Notes: a model not told the origin generated them from the sequence alone. A stretch of DNA of 64,000 nt from Campylobacter sp. CN_NE2 (GCF_027797465.1 NZ_CP115608.1:558001-622000); one strand, 5' to 3'; shown: positions 15,663 to 25,833, counted from the first letter of the stretch. Made by a program: numbers and translations.

Positions 15663-17525
15663 ATGGCAACTTCCAAAGATTTTTTTTCAAAAGTGGAACA
15701 ATTTTTCAGCGAAAACCAAAAAAGTTACATTACCTACGAACGACTTATCAAATTTTTTGACAAAGCACCGACTGCGACAAATGTTAAAAAAATCGAAATT
15801 TTAGCCAAAGAATTCGATGTTGAGTTAATCTCATCGGCAGAAGTAGCAAAAATCAAAAACCTTGAAGACGCTAAAAACAGCCAAGACGCCCAAAGAAAGC
15901 TACTTGATGACGAATTAGACGGCGAATTTGACCTAACAAATGATAGTGAGCTTATGGAGTGGAGCCGTTCTGATAGCCCGGTGCGTATGTATCTACGCGA
16001 AATGGGTCAAATTCCGCTTCTCGTAAAAGAAGAAGAGGTCGAAATCAGCAAAAAAATCGAGCTTGGCGAAGATATTATCATCGATGCTTTTTGCTCTGTG
16101 CCATTTTTGATAGATTTTATTTTAGAATACAAAGAGCCTTTGATAAACAGAGAACGCCGCGTAAAAGAGCTTTTTAAGAGCTTTGATGAAGGCGAAGAAG
16201 ACGAAGAAGAAGACATCGATATAGACGAATACGCCGAAGACGAAGAAGAAAATCAAGAAGAAAAGAAAAAACTAAATCGCAAAAACGATAAACGAGCCGA
16301 AAAGGTTATAGAAAGCTTTAAGGCACTCGAAAAAGCAAAAAAAGACTGGAAAAAATTTGCCGATAAAAATGCAATCGAAATTCAAGAAAGCGATAGTATC
16401 TCAGCAAAACTAAATTTAGCTTTCAAAAAGAAAGTTTTAAAAGAAAAACTAATGGATTTGGGTCCTACTAGCAAACTCATAACAGAAATCGTAAAATCAA
16501 TGGAAACAGCGCTAAAAAGCGATAGCGAATTTGAAAAAGAGCTAAAACGCTTGGAATACAAACTTCCTATGTTTAGCGCAGAGCTGAAAAAAAATCACCA
16601 AAGCATTTTAAAAGATATTACAAAACTAAGCAAAGAAGACATTATCGCGCGTGTTCCGGAAGCTACAATGGTATCAACCTATGTGGATATTAAAAAACTT
16701 TTCCTTACAAAAGAAGCTAGCAAGCAAGGCTTTGACTTAGAGCCTGAAAAGCTAAAAGTTATTTTAGAGCAAATCAAACGGGGCAAAAAAATCTCCGATG
16801 ACGCAAAAGCCCGTATGGCAAAGTCAAATTTGCGTTTAGTCGTCAGTATCGCAAAACGCTACACAAATCGTGGTTTGCCGTTTTTGGATTTGATCCAAGA
16901 AGGAAATATCGGGCTTATGAAAGCTGTGGATAAATTTGAATACAAACGGGGTTATAAATTTTCTACCTATGCGACATGGTGGATTCGTCAAGCCATTTCT
17001 AGGGCGATAGCCGATCAAGCAAGAACGATTCGAATTCCAATCCACATGATAGAAACGATAAACCGAATAAACAAAATCACGCGAAAATATATGCAAGAAG
17101 AAGGCAAAGAGCCTGACATCGCTCTTATCGCAAATGAAGTGGGGCTTAGCATAGATAAAGTAAAACAGGTGATAAAAATCACAAAAGAGCCAATCAGCCT
17201 TGAAGCGCCTATCGGAAACGAAGACGACGGCAAATTTGGCGATTTTGTCGAAGATAAAAGCTCGGTTTCGCCGATAGATCAAATTTTAAAAGCAGACCTA
17301 AAAGAGCAAATCGATGAAGTGCTAGATCAGCTAAATGAACGCGAAAAAGCGGTTATTCGTATGAGATTTGGGCTTTTGGACGATGAAAGCGACCGAACAC
17401 TTGAAGAAATCGGCAAAGAGCTAAATGTAACAAGAGAACGCGTTCGCCAAATCGAAAGCTCAGCAATCAAAAAACTAAAACACCCAAAAGTCGGACGAAA
17501 ACTTAAAAACTATATCGAAGGGTGA
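15663..17525 (+). CDS. rpoD: RNA polymerase primary sigma factor (sigma-70)
   Basis: 620 residues. All core regions are visible: region 1.1-like N-terminus (1-90), 1.2 with [16 protein letters not shown], an acidic Glu/Asp-rich non-conserved region (about 180-210), region 2 with [20 protein letters not shown] then [19 protein letters not shown] and [20 protein letters not shown], region 3, and region 4 with [20 protein letters not shown] in the helix-turn-helix. It directs housekeeping transcription; Campylobacter sigma-70 depends mostly on the -10 box, consistent with the TATAAT boxes elsewhere in the window. Length is typical for the group. Confidence 0.98.
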   Translation: MATSKDFFSKVEQFFSENQKSYITYERLIKFFDKAPTATNVKKIEILAKEFDVELISSAEVAKIKNLEDAKNSQDAQRKLLDDELDGEFDLTNDSELMEWSRSDSPVRMYLREMGQIPLLVKEEEVEISKKIELGEDIIIDAFCSVPFLIDFILEYKEPLINRERRVKELFKSFDEGEEDEEEDIDIDEYAEDEEENQEEKKKLNRKNDKRAEKVIESFKALEKAKKDWKKFADKNAIEIQESDSISAKLNLAFKKKVLKEKLMDLGPTSKLITEIVKSMETALKSDSEFEKELKRLEYKLPMFSAELKKNHQSILKDITKLSKEDIIARVPEATMVSTYVDIKKLFLTKEASKQGFDLEPEKLKVILEQIKRGKKISDDAKARMAKSNLRLVVSIAKRYTNRGLPFLDLIQEGNIGLMKAVDKFEYKRGYKFSTYATWWIRQAISRAIADQARTIRIPIHMIETINRINKITRKYMQEEGKEPDIALIANEVGLSIDKVKQVIKITKEPISLEAPIGNEDDGKFGDFVEDKSSVSPIDQILKADLKEQIDEVLDQLNEREKAVIRMRFGLLDDESDRTLEEIGKELNVTRERVRQIESSAIKKLKHPKVGRKLKNYIEG

Positions 17526-17568
17526 ATTAAGGGTCAGAATTTTGTCATTTAAATATTAGGAAAAAAAT

Positions 17569-18198
17569 TTGCGTAAATTTGTTAAAAAATTTTTTAAATT
17601 TATCACTATATTGGCGATGATATATTTTTTACCGATAGTTTTGTTATTTTTTAGAGAACCTTTTATTATAAAAGCAATGAAAGATGATTTGATAAATTAT
17701 GAGTTGTATTATTTAAAAAGCCATTATAACGCTAAACTTAAAGCATTAGATAAAAGCGATGATGAGATAGAAAAGCTAACAAAGGAGTATGATAAGATTT
17801 TAGAGAAACAAAGAGATAAATTTTATAAAACTTGTAAAAAGTATGTTAGCTATACACTTTCGCATTTGGACTTTGTAGATTTTTATGTTACTTGCAAATT
17901 TGACGATGAAACTAAAAAGTTATATTCGGATTTGCAAAAAGTTATTAAAATCAATGATGAATATCATTTAATTACTAAAAAAAAGGCTCATATAATGTTT
18001 TTTAATATGCCTGCAATGTATTCTTATGAAGTGCAACAAAAACATTTAAATCACAATGAAGAAATATCATATATGGAAATTAGTAAAGATATGCTTTCGG
18101 AAGTTACCGAGCTACTTGATTATTTTGAAGCAAATAAAATGGATAAAAAAATATTTGTTTATGATAAAAAACAAGAATTTTACTTTAAAATTAAATAA
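17569..18198 (+). CDS. Orphan single-pass membrane protein with TTG start
   Basis: 209 residues, not recognised. A TTG start at 17569 is chosen because TAGGAAA lies 6-12 bases before it and the frame then gives a basic N-terminus followed by a membrane helix (ITILAMIYFLPIVLLFF, about 13-29). The remainder is a Lys-rich helical and mixed domain with three Cys. The gene is richer in A/T than rpoD before it and has no terminator between them, so it is probably read from the rpoD transcript. It faces ftsK tail to tail. Likely a lineage-specific gene of unknown function. Confidence 0.68.
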   Translation: MRKFVKKFFKFITILAMIYFLPIVLLFFREPFIIKAMKDDLINYELYYLKSHYNAKLKALDKSDDEIEKLTKEYDKILEKQRDKFYKTCKKYVSYTLSHLDFVDFYVTCKFDDETKKLYSDLQKVIKINDEYHLITKKKAHIMFFNMPAMYSYEVQQKHLNHNEEISYMEISKDMLSEVTELLDYFEANKMDKKIFVYDKKQEFYFKIK

Positions 18199-18224
18199 TA
18201 CATATAAATAGGCATAATAAGTGT

Positions 18225-20354
18225 TTACCTTAAAATTTCCCTTTGACCTTTGGCGTCAGGTTTGCTTAAAAAGCCTGTCATTTCTAGCTGTTCTATTATA
18301 GTTGCAGCGCGATTGTAGCCGATTTTAAGACGGCGTTGCAGGTAGCTTATAGAAGTTTTGCCGTCATTTGATATAATCTCTTTTGCTTCATCAAGCAAAG
18401 GATCGATCTCGCTACTATCAAGCCCAAATTCGCCGTTTTCGCCGCCATCTTCGCTTTCGGTGATAAATTTATCATCATAAACCACGCTTTGTTGCGAACG
18501 CAAATATTCGGCGACCATATTTATCTCATCTTCTGTCGCAAACGGCGCATGCAGGCGAATAGTAACACTTCCGGTCGGTGGCGTAAAGAGCATATCGCCT
18601 CGCCCTAGCAAACTCTCAGCGCCCATTTGATCGAGAATTATACGGCTATCCATAGATGAGCGAACTTTAAAGCTAATGCGACTTGGCATATTTGATTTGA
18701 TTAAGCCTGTTACAATTTCCTTGCTTGGGCGTTGGGTAGCGATTATTAGGTGAATTCCGCACGCCCTAGCCTTTTGCGCTAAAAGTGCAATGTTAAATTC
18801 AACATCTTTTCCGCCCGTCATAATAAGATCGGCAAATTCGTCGATGACAACCACGATATAAGGCAGAATTTCTCCGTGCTCTTTTGCGATTTTTTCGTTA
18901 TAGCTTTCGATATTTTTAACCTTATTATCTGCCATCAAGCGATACCTGCGTTCCATTTCAGCAACCACATTTCCAAGGGCAGTAATCGCCTTTTTTGGCT
19001 CTGTTATAATCGGCGTTAGCAAATGCGGAATATCTTCATAAACGCTAAATTCAACCATTTTTGGATCTACCATTATTAAACGCAGGGTTTTTGGCGAATT
19101 TCTATACAAAAGGCTTAAAATAAGCGCATTTACGCCGACACTTTTACCGCTTCCTGTGGTTCCTGCGATGAGCAGATGCGGAAGTTTTTTAAGATCTGCT
19201 ACAAATGGCTGACCGACAATATCCTTGCCAAGTGCCACAGTTAAGGGGCTTGAAGCAGTTTTGAAAATTTCGCTTTCAAAAATTTCGCGTAAATAAATCG
19301 TTTCTATGTCTTTATTTGGAATTTCGATTCCAACGACATCTTTACCCGGAATTGGGGATTGGATTCTTATCGTTTCGGCTCTTAAAGCCATTTTTAGATC
19401 ATTTTGCAAATTTGAAATGCGATCGACTTTGACATTTGGCGCAGGACGAAACTCAAAAGTCGTAACCACAGGACCTGAGTATGTTCGCACGACATCGCCG
19501 TCGATTTTAAATTTGCGAAGTTTATCGAGCAAATCGTAAATTTTTTTATCGATTTCGCTTTCGTCTATGCTAGTGCGTTTTTTCGGTGCAGAATTTAAAA
19601 AATCCAAAGGCGGCAAAATAAAATCATCAGGCTTTGTGATTTTTCCTTTTTCGAGCTGGTCAAGTAGCATTTTATTTTCAGCTACTTCTCTTAAATGCTC
19701 GACATTTGCAAATTTGCTAGATTTTAAAGAGCTACTTTTGCTTTGTGTTTCGCTATCGTCGCTCTGGACATCGTCAAATAGACTTTTGCCCTGCTCTTTT
19801 TTTATGCGTTCTTGTGCTTTATTTATCTTTTCTTTTGCCATTTTTGAAGCAAGACGAGTTTTTTTAGTCGATGTTTCTTGCGGTTTTTGTGGCTGCGAAA
19901 AGGTCGGTTGCTCATAAATTTCTTCTTTTGGTTTGCGTTGGATAATAAACCAATTTTTGACGATATTTGTAAATTTATCTTCAAAAATCAAAACAAGCGA
20001 AAGAATAAAAATAGTAATATTAAAAATCCAAACACCAACGCTACCTATCATAGCGCGAAGTTCGCCGATAAGAGCTGCGCCGATAGCACCGCCACCATTT
20101 TCACCAAAAATAGCACCTTGTATGCAAAGAATAGTAAAAAATAACAAAATAATCCCTGCGATAAATTCGACAAGGCGTAGATCAAATTTTTTAAAATATT
20201 TATAACCGATAAAAATCGGAATTAAAAGCAAAAACGGATATAAATTTGCAAAATAACCAAAAAGTGCAGTATTATACGCGCGTATGATATTTCCAATACT
20301 ACCGACTAACGCAGAATCCGGAGCAATCGTAGCAAGTCCAAAAAAAACAAGCAA
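18225..20354 (-). CDS. ftsK: DNA translocase FtsK
   Basis: 709 residues. It links chromosome segregation to cell division by pumping DNA toward the terminus at the septum. The N-terminus has about four membrane helices (1-135), then a short charged linker (about 150-250), the alpha domain, the RecA-like beta motor with LIAGTTGSGKSVGVNALILS (Walker A) and YIVVVIDEFADLIMTGG (Walker B), and a C-terminal winged-helix gamma domain (TSISYLQRRLKIGYNRAATI) that reads KOPS-like orienting sites. The linker is short compared with E. coli, as usual in this phylum. Confidence 0.97.
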   Translation of the reverse strand: MLVFFGLATIAPDSALVGSIGNIIRAYNTALFGYFANLYPFLLLIPIFIGYKYFKKFDLRLVEFIAGIILLFFTILCIQGAIFGENGGGAIGAALIGELRAMIGSVGVWIFNITIFILSLVLIFEDKFTNIVKNWFIIQRKPKEEIYEQPTFSQPQKPQETSTKKTRLASKMAKEKINKAQERIKKEQGKSLFDDVQSDDSETQSKSSSLKSSKFANVEHLREVAENKMLLDQLEKGKITKPDDFILPPLDFLNSAPKKRTSIDESEIDKKIYDLLDKLRKFKIDGDVVRTYSGPVVTTFEFRPAPNVKVDRISNLQNDLKMALRAETIRIQSPIPGKDVVGIEIPNKDIETIYLREIFESEIFKTASSPLTVALGKDIVGQPFVADLKKLPHLLIAGTTGSGKSVGVNALILSLLYRNSPKTLRLIMVDPKMVEFSVYEDIPHLLTPIITEPKKAITALGNVVAEMERRYRLMADNKVKNIESYNEKIAKEHGEILPYIVVVIDEFADLIMTGGKDVEFNIALLAQKARACGIHLIIATQRPSKEIVTGLIKSNMPSRISFKVRSSMDSRIILDQMGAESLLGRGDMLFTPPTGSVTIRLHAPFATEDEINMVAEYLRSQQSVVYDDKFITESEDGGENGEFGLDSSEIDPLLDEAKEIISNDGKTSISYLQRRLKIGYNRAATIIEQLEMTGFLSKPDAKGQREILR

Positions 20355-20453
20355 AGCCGAGCAAATAATAAAATAAAATTCTCTTAAAATAATAAATCCT
20401 TTTAAATTTATAAACGAAGCATTGTAACGAATTTAGAATTAAAATTTAATTTG

Positions 20454-20486
20454 AAAACGCCCGAATTTTCAGTTTTCGGGCGTTTA
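20454..20486 (-). terminator. Terminator after the Cts/MSHA-like operon
   Basis: Inverted repeat AAACGCCCGAA / TTCGGGCGTTT (20455-20465 and 20475-20485) with a 9-base loop, just past the ctsF-like stop at 20496. On the minus strand the right arm ends in TTTT. It closes the nine-gene operon. Confidence 0.75.
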
Positions 20487-20495
20487 AATTTGTTA

Positions 20496-21743
20496 TTAGT
20501 TTTTGACGGCTTTTCCAAGATCCCACATAGGCATAAAGATACCAAGCGCAAGTAGCAAAACCATACCTGCCATAAAAAATAGCATAATCGGCTCAACATA
20601 GCTTGAAATATTATCGATAATATCGTCAAATTTTTCTTTGTAATAATCAGTTACATTTCCTAGCATTTTATCTAGACTTCCTGATTGCTCACCGGCACTA
20701 ATCATCTGAATAAGCATACTTTCATAAAGCCCAGTATTTCGCATAGCATCGGTTAAGCTAACACCTTGTTGCACTGCAACTTTAATGGTAGAGAGTTTTT
20801 CTTTTAGCGTTTCGTTATCAACCATCAAAACAGCAGTATCAAGTGCATCTGCTATCGGAATACCAGCTCGGACTAGCTCAGTGAAAATAAGCATAAATCT
20901 TGACATAGTAGAATAAAAAATAATCTTACCAAATAGATAAACTTTTAAAATTCCCTTATCCCAGCCTCGCTTAAATTCATCGTTATTTTTATACGCCCAT
21001 TTAAGAGCCACAATAGTGCCAATAATCGCGAGTAAAACATATATACCATAATTACTCAAAACAGATTCGATTCCTAACAAAATTCGTGTAGGAAGTGGTA
21101 AATCAGCACCTAGTTCTTCAAAAATTTCACGGAATTTAGGAACAACATAAAGCATCAAAATAGAAAAAGCAATCGCCATAACTATCATAAGTATCATAGG
21201 ATAGCGCATAGCCTTTTTGAATTTTCTTTGGTTTTCCCAAATCTCATCAAGCATTTGAGCTAGTTTCGCCAAAGACTCAGCCATATTACCCGTGCTTTCA
21301 CCAAGACTAATCATCGCAATAACGACATCGCCAAGTTCACCTCTAAATTTTTCAGAAGATTCTGTTAAGCTAAGACCAGCATTAAGGTCATCATTCATAG
21401 CAGAGAAAATCTCTTTTAATTTTCTATCTTCTGTTGCATTTGCGACCTCTTTAATGGAATCATGAATAGAAATACCGGCATTTGTCATAACAGAAAGTTG
21501 TTTAATAGAAGCTACAAGAGCAGGAATTCTAACTCTACTACTGGCTCCCATAAGTCTAGTAACTTGCGTTTTAATATCTCCCAATGAAGCACTAACATTA
21601 CTAGTTTGTGTTTCGCCAATCTTAGTTATAACGCCACCGTTTCTTTGCTTAATTAAATTTCTAGCCGCAACTTTGTTATCAGCTTTTAGAAACATCTTTT
21701 GTTTTTTTCCGTTTGCAATATATTCTACTTCAAAATTTTTCAT
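20496..21743 (-). CDS. ctsF: Type II secretion/type IV pilus inner-membrane platform protein (CtsF/MshG-like)
   Basis: 415 residues. This is the polytopic inner-membrane protein that the assembly ATPase acts on. Two T2SSF domains are visible, each with the SLTESS/G.LGDVVIAMISLGESTGN type motif: the first around 110-190, the second around 310-385 with MLIQMISAGEQSGSLDKML. Three membrane helices lie near 185-205, 235-255 and 390-410. The N-terminal short cytoplasmic piece (VEYIANGKKQKMFLKADN) is typical. Its ATG overlaps the upstream ATPase stop (ATGA). In C. jejuni the homolog CtsF is needed for natural transformation (recalled). Confidence 0.9.
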   Translation of the reverse strand: MKNFEVEYIANGKKQKMFLKADNKVAARNLIKQRNGGVITKIGETQTSNVSASLGDIKTQVTRLMGASSRVRIPALVASIKQLSVMTNAGISIHDSIKEVANATEDRKLKEIFSAMNDDLNAGLSLTESSEKFRGELGDVVIAMISLGESTGNMAESLAKLAQMLDEIWENQRKFKKAMRYPMILMIVMAIAFSILMLYVVPKFREIFEELGADLPLPTRILLGIESVLSNYGIYVLLAIIGTIVALKWAYKNNDEFKRGWDKGILKVYLFGKIIFYSTMSRFMLIFTELVRAGIPIADALDTAVLMVDNETLKEKLSTIKVAVQQGVSLTDAMRNTGLYESMLIQMISAGEQSGSLDKMLGNVTDYYKEKFDDIIDNISSYVEPIMLFFMAGMVLLLALGIFMPMWDLGKAVKN

Positions 21744-23488
21744 TGTTTTGCCACCCTATAAATTTCTTCAATACTTGTTGCTCCCCTTGCCGCACGGATC
21801 ACGCCATCGTGGAACATATCAATAAAACCTTCTTTAAGAGCCAACTCTTTCATTTCGTCCTTAGAGGCACCATTTGCTATTAAACTTTGCATACTATCAC
21901 TAATAGGTAAAATCTCGCTTATCATCTCTCGTCCTGCATATCCAGTTCCAGCACACTCATCGCAACCAACAGGTTTATAAAATGTATATTTTTCAGGTAG
22001 ATACGGCGCAAGAGTATCTAGCATAGATTTTGGAAGCATTGTTGGCTGTTTGCATTTTGGACAAAGTTTTCGCACCAATCGTTGTGCTTCAACCGCAATT
22101 AACGCACCGCTTATAAGATAACTTTCAATACCCATATCTACAATTCTAGGGATTGCGCTAATTGCGTCATTTGTGTGAAGTGTTGAAAATACAAGGTGTC
22201 CAGTAAGTGCCGCTTGAATCGCGATACGCAATGTTTCTTGGTCACGAATCTCACCGATCATTATAATATCAGGGTCTTGACGCAAAATAGAACGCAAAGC
22301 CGCAGCAAATGTAAGCCCTGCTTTTTCATTAACATGGACTTGTTGGATCAAATTTACCTGATACTCAACAGGATCCTCAACGGTAATAATCTTCGTATCA
22401 ACACTTTTTACATCATTAAGTGCCGCATAAAGCGTAGTTGATTTACCGCTACCAGTTGGCCCGGTAACCAATATAACGCCATAAGGCGCATGCATTGCGT
22501 TATTAAATTTTTTAAAGCTTTCTGGGTGCATACCTAATTTTTCAAGACTAATAATAACCTTTGATTTATCCAAAATACGCATAACGGTTGATTCACCATT
22601 GATAATAGGAAGTGTTGAAATACGAAAATCATACTCGCGTCCGGAAATTTTCATACTAAAACGACCGTCTTGCGGTTTTCTGCGTTCTGCGATATCCATA
22701 TTCGAAAGAAGTTTGAGCCTTGAAACCAAAGGCGGATAAATATCTTTATCAAAGATAAAAATTTCAGTTAGCATACCGTCAATTCTGGTTCGCACGACGC
22801 AGTTATTTTCAGATGGCTCAATATGAATATCGCTACCGCGAGAGATAATTGATTGTTTAACTATCATTTCAATAAGTTGCAAAATAGCTGAACTATCATC
22901 GTCCTTACCGCTACCGCCTGTATTTGTAAGCTCCTTACGAATTTCATTAACCAAACCTCTGATACTATCAGACAACTCTATTTTATTAAGATATTTTTTG
23001 ATCTGATTAGGGTCAGCAACTACGATTTTTACAAGTTTTTTATTAAAAATTCCTTGAATTCTATCTTGCGCATCCATATCAAAAGGATCTGAAAATGCAA
23101 CAAACATATTGAGATCATCTTCTTTAACAGGAATAACACCGTATTTTTTAAGCTGAGCAGTAGGTGCTTTTTCTGAAATTCTAAAATCTACATCCACATC
23201 GTCAAGATTCATATAAGTCATCTTAAATTTACCAGCTAAACTTTGCAAAAAAGTCTTTGTGTCGATATAAAATTTTTCATTAACCTCTTCAAGCGTGATT
23301 TGTTTTCGTCTATAAATATCTACCAAAAGACAGGCAAATTGATCTTGATCAATATAGTTATCACCAATTAAAACCTCGCCTAGTGTAAGCCCAATATCCA
23401 TTTTTTCGCTAATCTCAGGAATGATATCGGGAGTCAAAACTCCGTTTTTAATAAGAATTTTTATAATATACTCTTCAACTTTTGTCAT
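21740..23488 (-). CDS. ctsE: GspE/PilB-type assembly ATPase (CtsE/MshE-like)
   Basis: 582 residues from the ATG at 23488, chosen for the GGTGA ribosome site 5 bases upstream; an in-frame ATG at 23500 gives four more residues. It has an N-terminal MshEN-type domain (about 85-160), then the hexameric motor with the ILVTGPTGSGKSTTLYAALN Walker A, EDPVEYQ Asp box, RQDPDIIMIGEIRD Walker B, TGHLVFSTLHTND His box and a zinc-binding CPKC...CDEC pair near the C-terminus. It powers pseudopilus or pilus assembly. In C. jejuni CtsE is required for DNA uptake (recalled). Confidence 0.93.
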   Translation of the reverse strand: MTKVEEYIIKILIKNGVLTPDIIPEISEKMDIGLTLGEVLIGDNYIDQDQFACLLVDIYRRKQITLEEVNEKFYIDTKTFLQSLAGKFKMTYMNLDDVDVDFRISEKAPTAQLKKYGVIPVKEDDLNMFVAFSDPFDMDAQDRIQGIFNKKLVKIVVADPNQIKKYLNKIELSDSIRGLVNEIRKELTNTGGSGKDDDSSAILQLIEMIVKQSIISRGSDIHIEPSENNCVVRTRIDGMLTEIFIFDKDIYPPLVSRLKLLSNMDIAERRKPQDGRFSMKISGREYDFRISTLPIINGESTVMRILDKSKVIISLEKLGMHPESFKKFNNAMHAPYGVILVTGPTGSGKSTTLYAALNDVKSVDTKIITVEDPVEYQVNLIQQVHVNEKAGLTFAAALRSILRQDPDIIMIGEIRDQETLRIAIQAALTGHLVFSTLHTNDAISAIPRIVDMGIESYLISGALIAVEAQRLVRKLCPKCKQPTMLPKSMLDTLAPYLPEKYTFYKPVGCDECAGTGYAGREMISEILPISDSMQSLIANGASKDEMKELALKEGFIDMFHDGVIRAARGATSIEEIYRVAKQ

Positions 23489-23493
23489 ACATA

Positions 23494-24033
23494 TCACCAA
23501 TACATTTTAATAGAATTTACCTTGTCATCAACATAAAGGGCAACAACCATTTTTTTTATGCCACCTTCATCTTTGATGAAAAGCTCAGCCCTGTCTCCGT
23601 TTTGTAAAGTAAAGATATATGTATCACTCTTTTTTACATAATCTTTTTCTACAAATTTATCAAAAATTTCAGACAAAATATAATTAATCTTTGGCGTTCT
23701 AATATAACTTATATCAACATTATCGCAAAGTGCCAAATATAGCATTTTCTTTTGAAATAAAATTGTCGAGTATAAAGACGCATTTTCGCGCGATTCTTTA
23801 TTTTTATAAAGCATAACAGTCGGGATAATAAGCTCGTTTATTTTATCCATTTTCAGACAAGCTTTTGCATAAGTATTTGCTAACGAATCGTTTTGTTGCT
23901 CAATAAATAAATTTCGAACACTTTCTTGACAAATTCTATTGTATTGCCCAATTTGATCCCAATTTCTGACATCTTCAATATCGACAGCGACAGCAAAACC
24001 AACAAAAACTAAAAATGAAATTATAAATCTCAT
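23494..24033 (-). CDS. Small exported protein of the Cts/MSHA-like operon
   Basis: 179 residues with a signal peptide (MRFIISFLVFVGFAVAV) and three cysteines in the mature part. No named domain is recognised; the C-terminal 60 residues form beta strands (YIFTLQNGDRAELFIKD, MVVALYVDDKVNSIKMYW). It overlaps both neighbours (ATGA with the TPR gene), so it belongs to the machine. In the canonical MSHA order nothing stands between MshN and MshE, so this is an extra component. It may hold the position of C. jejuni ctsX, but ctsX encodes an integral membrane protein and I do not claim identity. Confidence 0.75.
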   Translation of the reverse strand: MRFIISFLVFVGFAVAVDIEDVRNWDQIGQYNRICQESVRNLFIEQQNDSLANTYAKACLKMDKINELIIPTVMLYKNKESRENASLYSTILFQKKMLYLALCDNVDISYIRTPKINYILSEIFDKFVEKDYVKKSDTYIFTLQNGDRAELFIKDEGGIKKMVVALYVDDKVNSIKMYW

Positions 24034-25001
24034 AACGATCCATTTCTAATCTGTGAAATCAAATTTGCTATATCTTTATCATTTGCCCTTGAATTAAATG
24101 TTTCAAGTGCATATAAAGCATCATTTTTTCTACCTTTTTTATAATTAGCCTTAGCAAAAATCATCCAGCTTTGAACATTATCTTTATTTAACTCATTTGA
24201 TGTTAAAGCCCATTTAATAGCACCGTCGTAATCTTTTTTATTGTAAGCTTGTTCGGCTAGGGCTAATGAATACTCAATATTTTTTGTAGCATAAAATTTG
24301 CTCTCCAAATTTTGTTTATTAGGATCAAGCCTTGAAGTGCTTATTTGAATTCTACTTGAAATCGGACTCGTAGGCCGTTTTGGAGCAGCCTGAGTGTTTG
24401 CAACCGAATTTGATCTAGGCGATACAGGAGCATTGCCGAAATCTATGATTTCATTTTGTGGAACCGAATTAAAAATAGGATTTTGTTGTTGCGGAACAAA
24501 CTGCGGTTGTGGAAAATTTTGATAATTATTATTTTGGTAATTATTTGTAATACTAAATCCCGCAGAATCTTCACTAGAATGAATTCCTACATCGTTTAAA
24601 TTTAAAGTAGGTCGCTCGGCATTTGTAGCATTAGAATTTGAAGCAATCGGCGCACTCATGTTAAAGTCAGATTTTGTATATACTATATTTTCATTTTGAT
24701 TTGCAATAGCAACTTGACTATTTTGCGAACCTTGCGATTGAATTTGAGTTTCAGGTTGAACTTCAACGCTATTTTGATTTATTTGCGCCATCGAAATCTT
24801 ATCATCATTACTATCTTTTAAAATCCAAACAATAGCTCCAATTGCAACTGAAATAAAAAGCAAAAGCGCTAAAATAGTTTTATCAAATTTAAATGAAGTA
24901 TTGCTAGATTTACTATTTTTTAAAAAAGAAAACTGCCTCCTTTTTTTATCATACTCTTCCCAGCGTTTTTCTAATTCACTAACTTCATAATATTCAAGCA
25001 T
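24030..25001 (-). CDS. MshN-like TPR protein with one membrane helix
   Basis: 323 residues. A cytoplasmic N-terminus (about 1-45) is followed by a membrane helix (TILALLLFISVAIGAIVWIL, about 46-66), then a 165-residue low-complexity Asn/Gln/Pro/Ser-rich periplasmic linker (about 70-235). The C-terminus holds two TPR-like units (YSLALAEQAYNKKDYDGAIK and SWMIFAKANYKKGRKNDALY). This layout equals MshN of the MSHA pilus: inner-membrane anchor, flexible tether, periplasmic TPR. It overlaps the ATPase gene by 8 bases and the next gene by 4. The likely role is bridging the inner-membrane complex and the secretin. Confidence 0.78.
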   Translation of the reverse strand: MLEYYEVSELEKRWEEYDKKRRQFSFLKNSKSSNTSFKFDKTILALLLFISVAIGAIVWILKDSNDDKISMAQINQNSVEVQPETQIQSQGSQNSQVAIANQNENIVYTKSDFNMSAPIASNSNATNAERPTLNLNDVGIHSSEDSAGFSITNNYQNNNYQNFPQPQFVPQQQNPIFNSVPQNEIIDFGNAPVSPRSNSVANTQAAPKRPTSPISSRIQISTSRLDPNKQNLESKFYATKNIEYSLALAEQAYNKKDYDGAIKWALTSNELNKDNVQSWMIFAKANYKKGRKNDALYALETFNSRANDKDIANLISQIRNGSL

Positions 25002-25833
25002 TTATAATCCCCGCACTAATCGCTGCCATTTCTATAATTTTGTTATTGATCTGAGACAAACTAATCTCAGTTGGCTTATTAACTTCGTAATATTCAAACA
25101 ACTCATACATCTTGTACATAAGTTTGTTGATATTTCTTAAATTTCCGTCCGTTAGTTCCAAAATCAAATCGAAATTTTCATCGCCAAACATCAGAAAATA
25201 TTGATGAAAGCCTTGAAAAACAAGCTTTTTCTCAATATATAGTTTAATCTCGCTCAAATTTGAATTTGGAAGTTCAATACTTTCCCAAATTCGTGTTTTA
25301 AAATAGTCTTTCGCGAGCCTATCTTCTTCATCGGTTTTATGAACCGTAAATAAAAATTTAAACAATCTCGTATCAGCCATAAGGCGAATTTTTTCTATTA
25401 AATTTCCCGGATAGAGCTGAGCCTCGTCAAGCAAAATAACAACCTGACTTACGCTAGGAATATTTTTCTCAGAAATTTGCGTTTTTTCCTTATAAGCTCG
25501 CATAAAATTCTCATAGTTATCAATGTTTTCATTAGGATAACCACCAAAAATTTGAAAATAAAGCTCTAAGAAAAACTCTGTTTCGTCAAAAAATGGCTGT
25601 GGCAAAAAAACTACTTTTACCTTTTTTTCTAAATCAACTTTTATTTTATTTAACAAAAAAGTTTTCCCGCATCCTGGCTTTCCATAAAACAATATAAGCT
25701 TTAACGGCTTTTGCAAAGCATTTAAAATCTTGTGGTAAGCAAGCGTGGATTTATCGAGATTAACGAAGTTTGTAACTTCGTTATCCTCGATAAAAATATC
25801 CTTTATTTTTGTATAATTATTTGTATTACTCAT
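24994..25833 (-). CDS. ctsP: ExeA/MshM-like AAA ATPase (CtsP-like)
   Basis: About 279 residues. The start is uncertain: in-frame ATGs lie at 25860, 25839 and 25833, and the last, overlapping the secretin stop by 8 bases, is used. It has a P-loop LILFYGKPGCGKTFLLNKI, Walker B VVILLDEAQLYPG and an arginine-rich C-terminal helical lid typical of ExeA/GspA and MshM. Such ATPases help insert or organise the secretin through the cell wall. C. jejuni CtsP binds ATP and is membrane-associated through CtsX (recalled); here no peptidoglycan-binding domain is attached. Confidence 0.82.
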   Translation of the reverse strand: MSNTNNYTKIKDIFIEDNEVTNFVNLDKSTLAYHKILNALQKPLKLILFYGKPGCGKTFLLNKIKVDLEKKVKVVFLPQPFFDETEFFLELYFQIFGGYPNENIDNYENFMRAYKEKTQISEKNIPSVSQVVILLDEAQLYPGNLIEKIRLMADTRLFKFLFTVHKTDEEDRLAKDYFKTRIWESIELPNSNLSEIKLYIEKKLVFQGFHQYFLMFGDENFDLILELTDGNLRNINKLMYKMYELFEYYEVNKPTEISLSQINNKIIEMAAISAGIINA

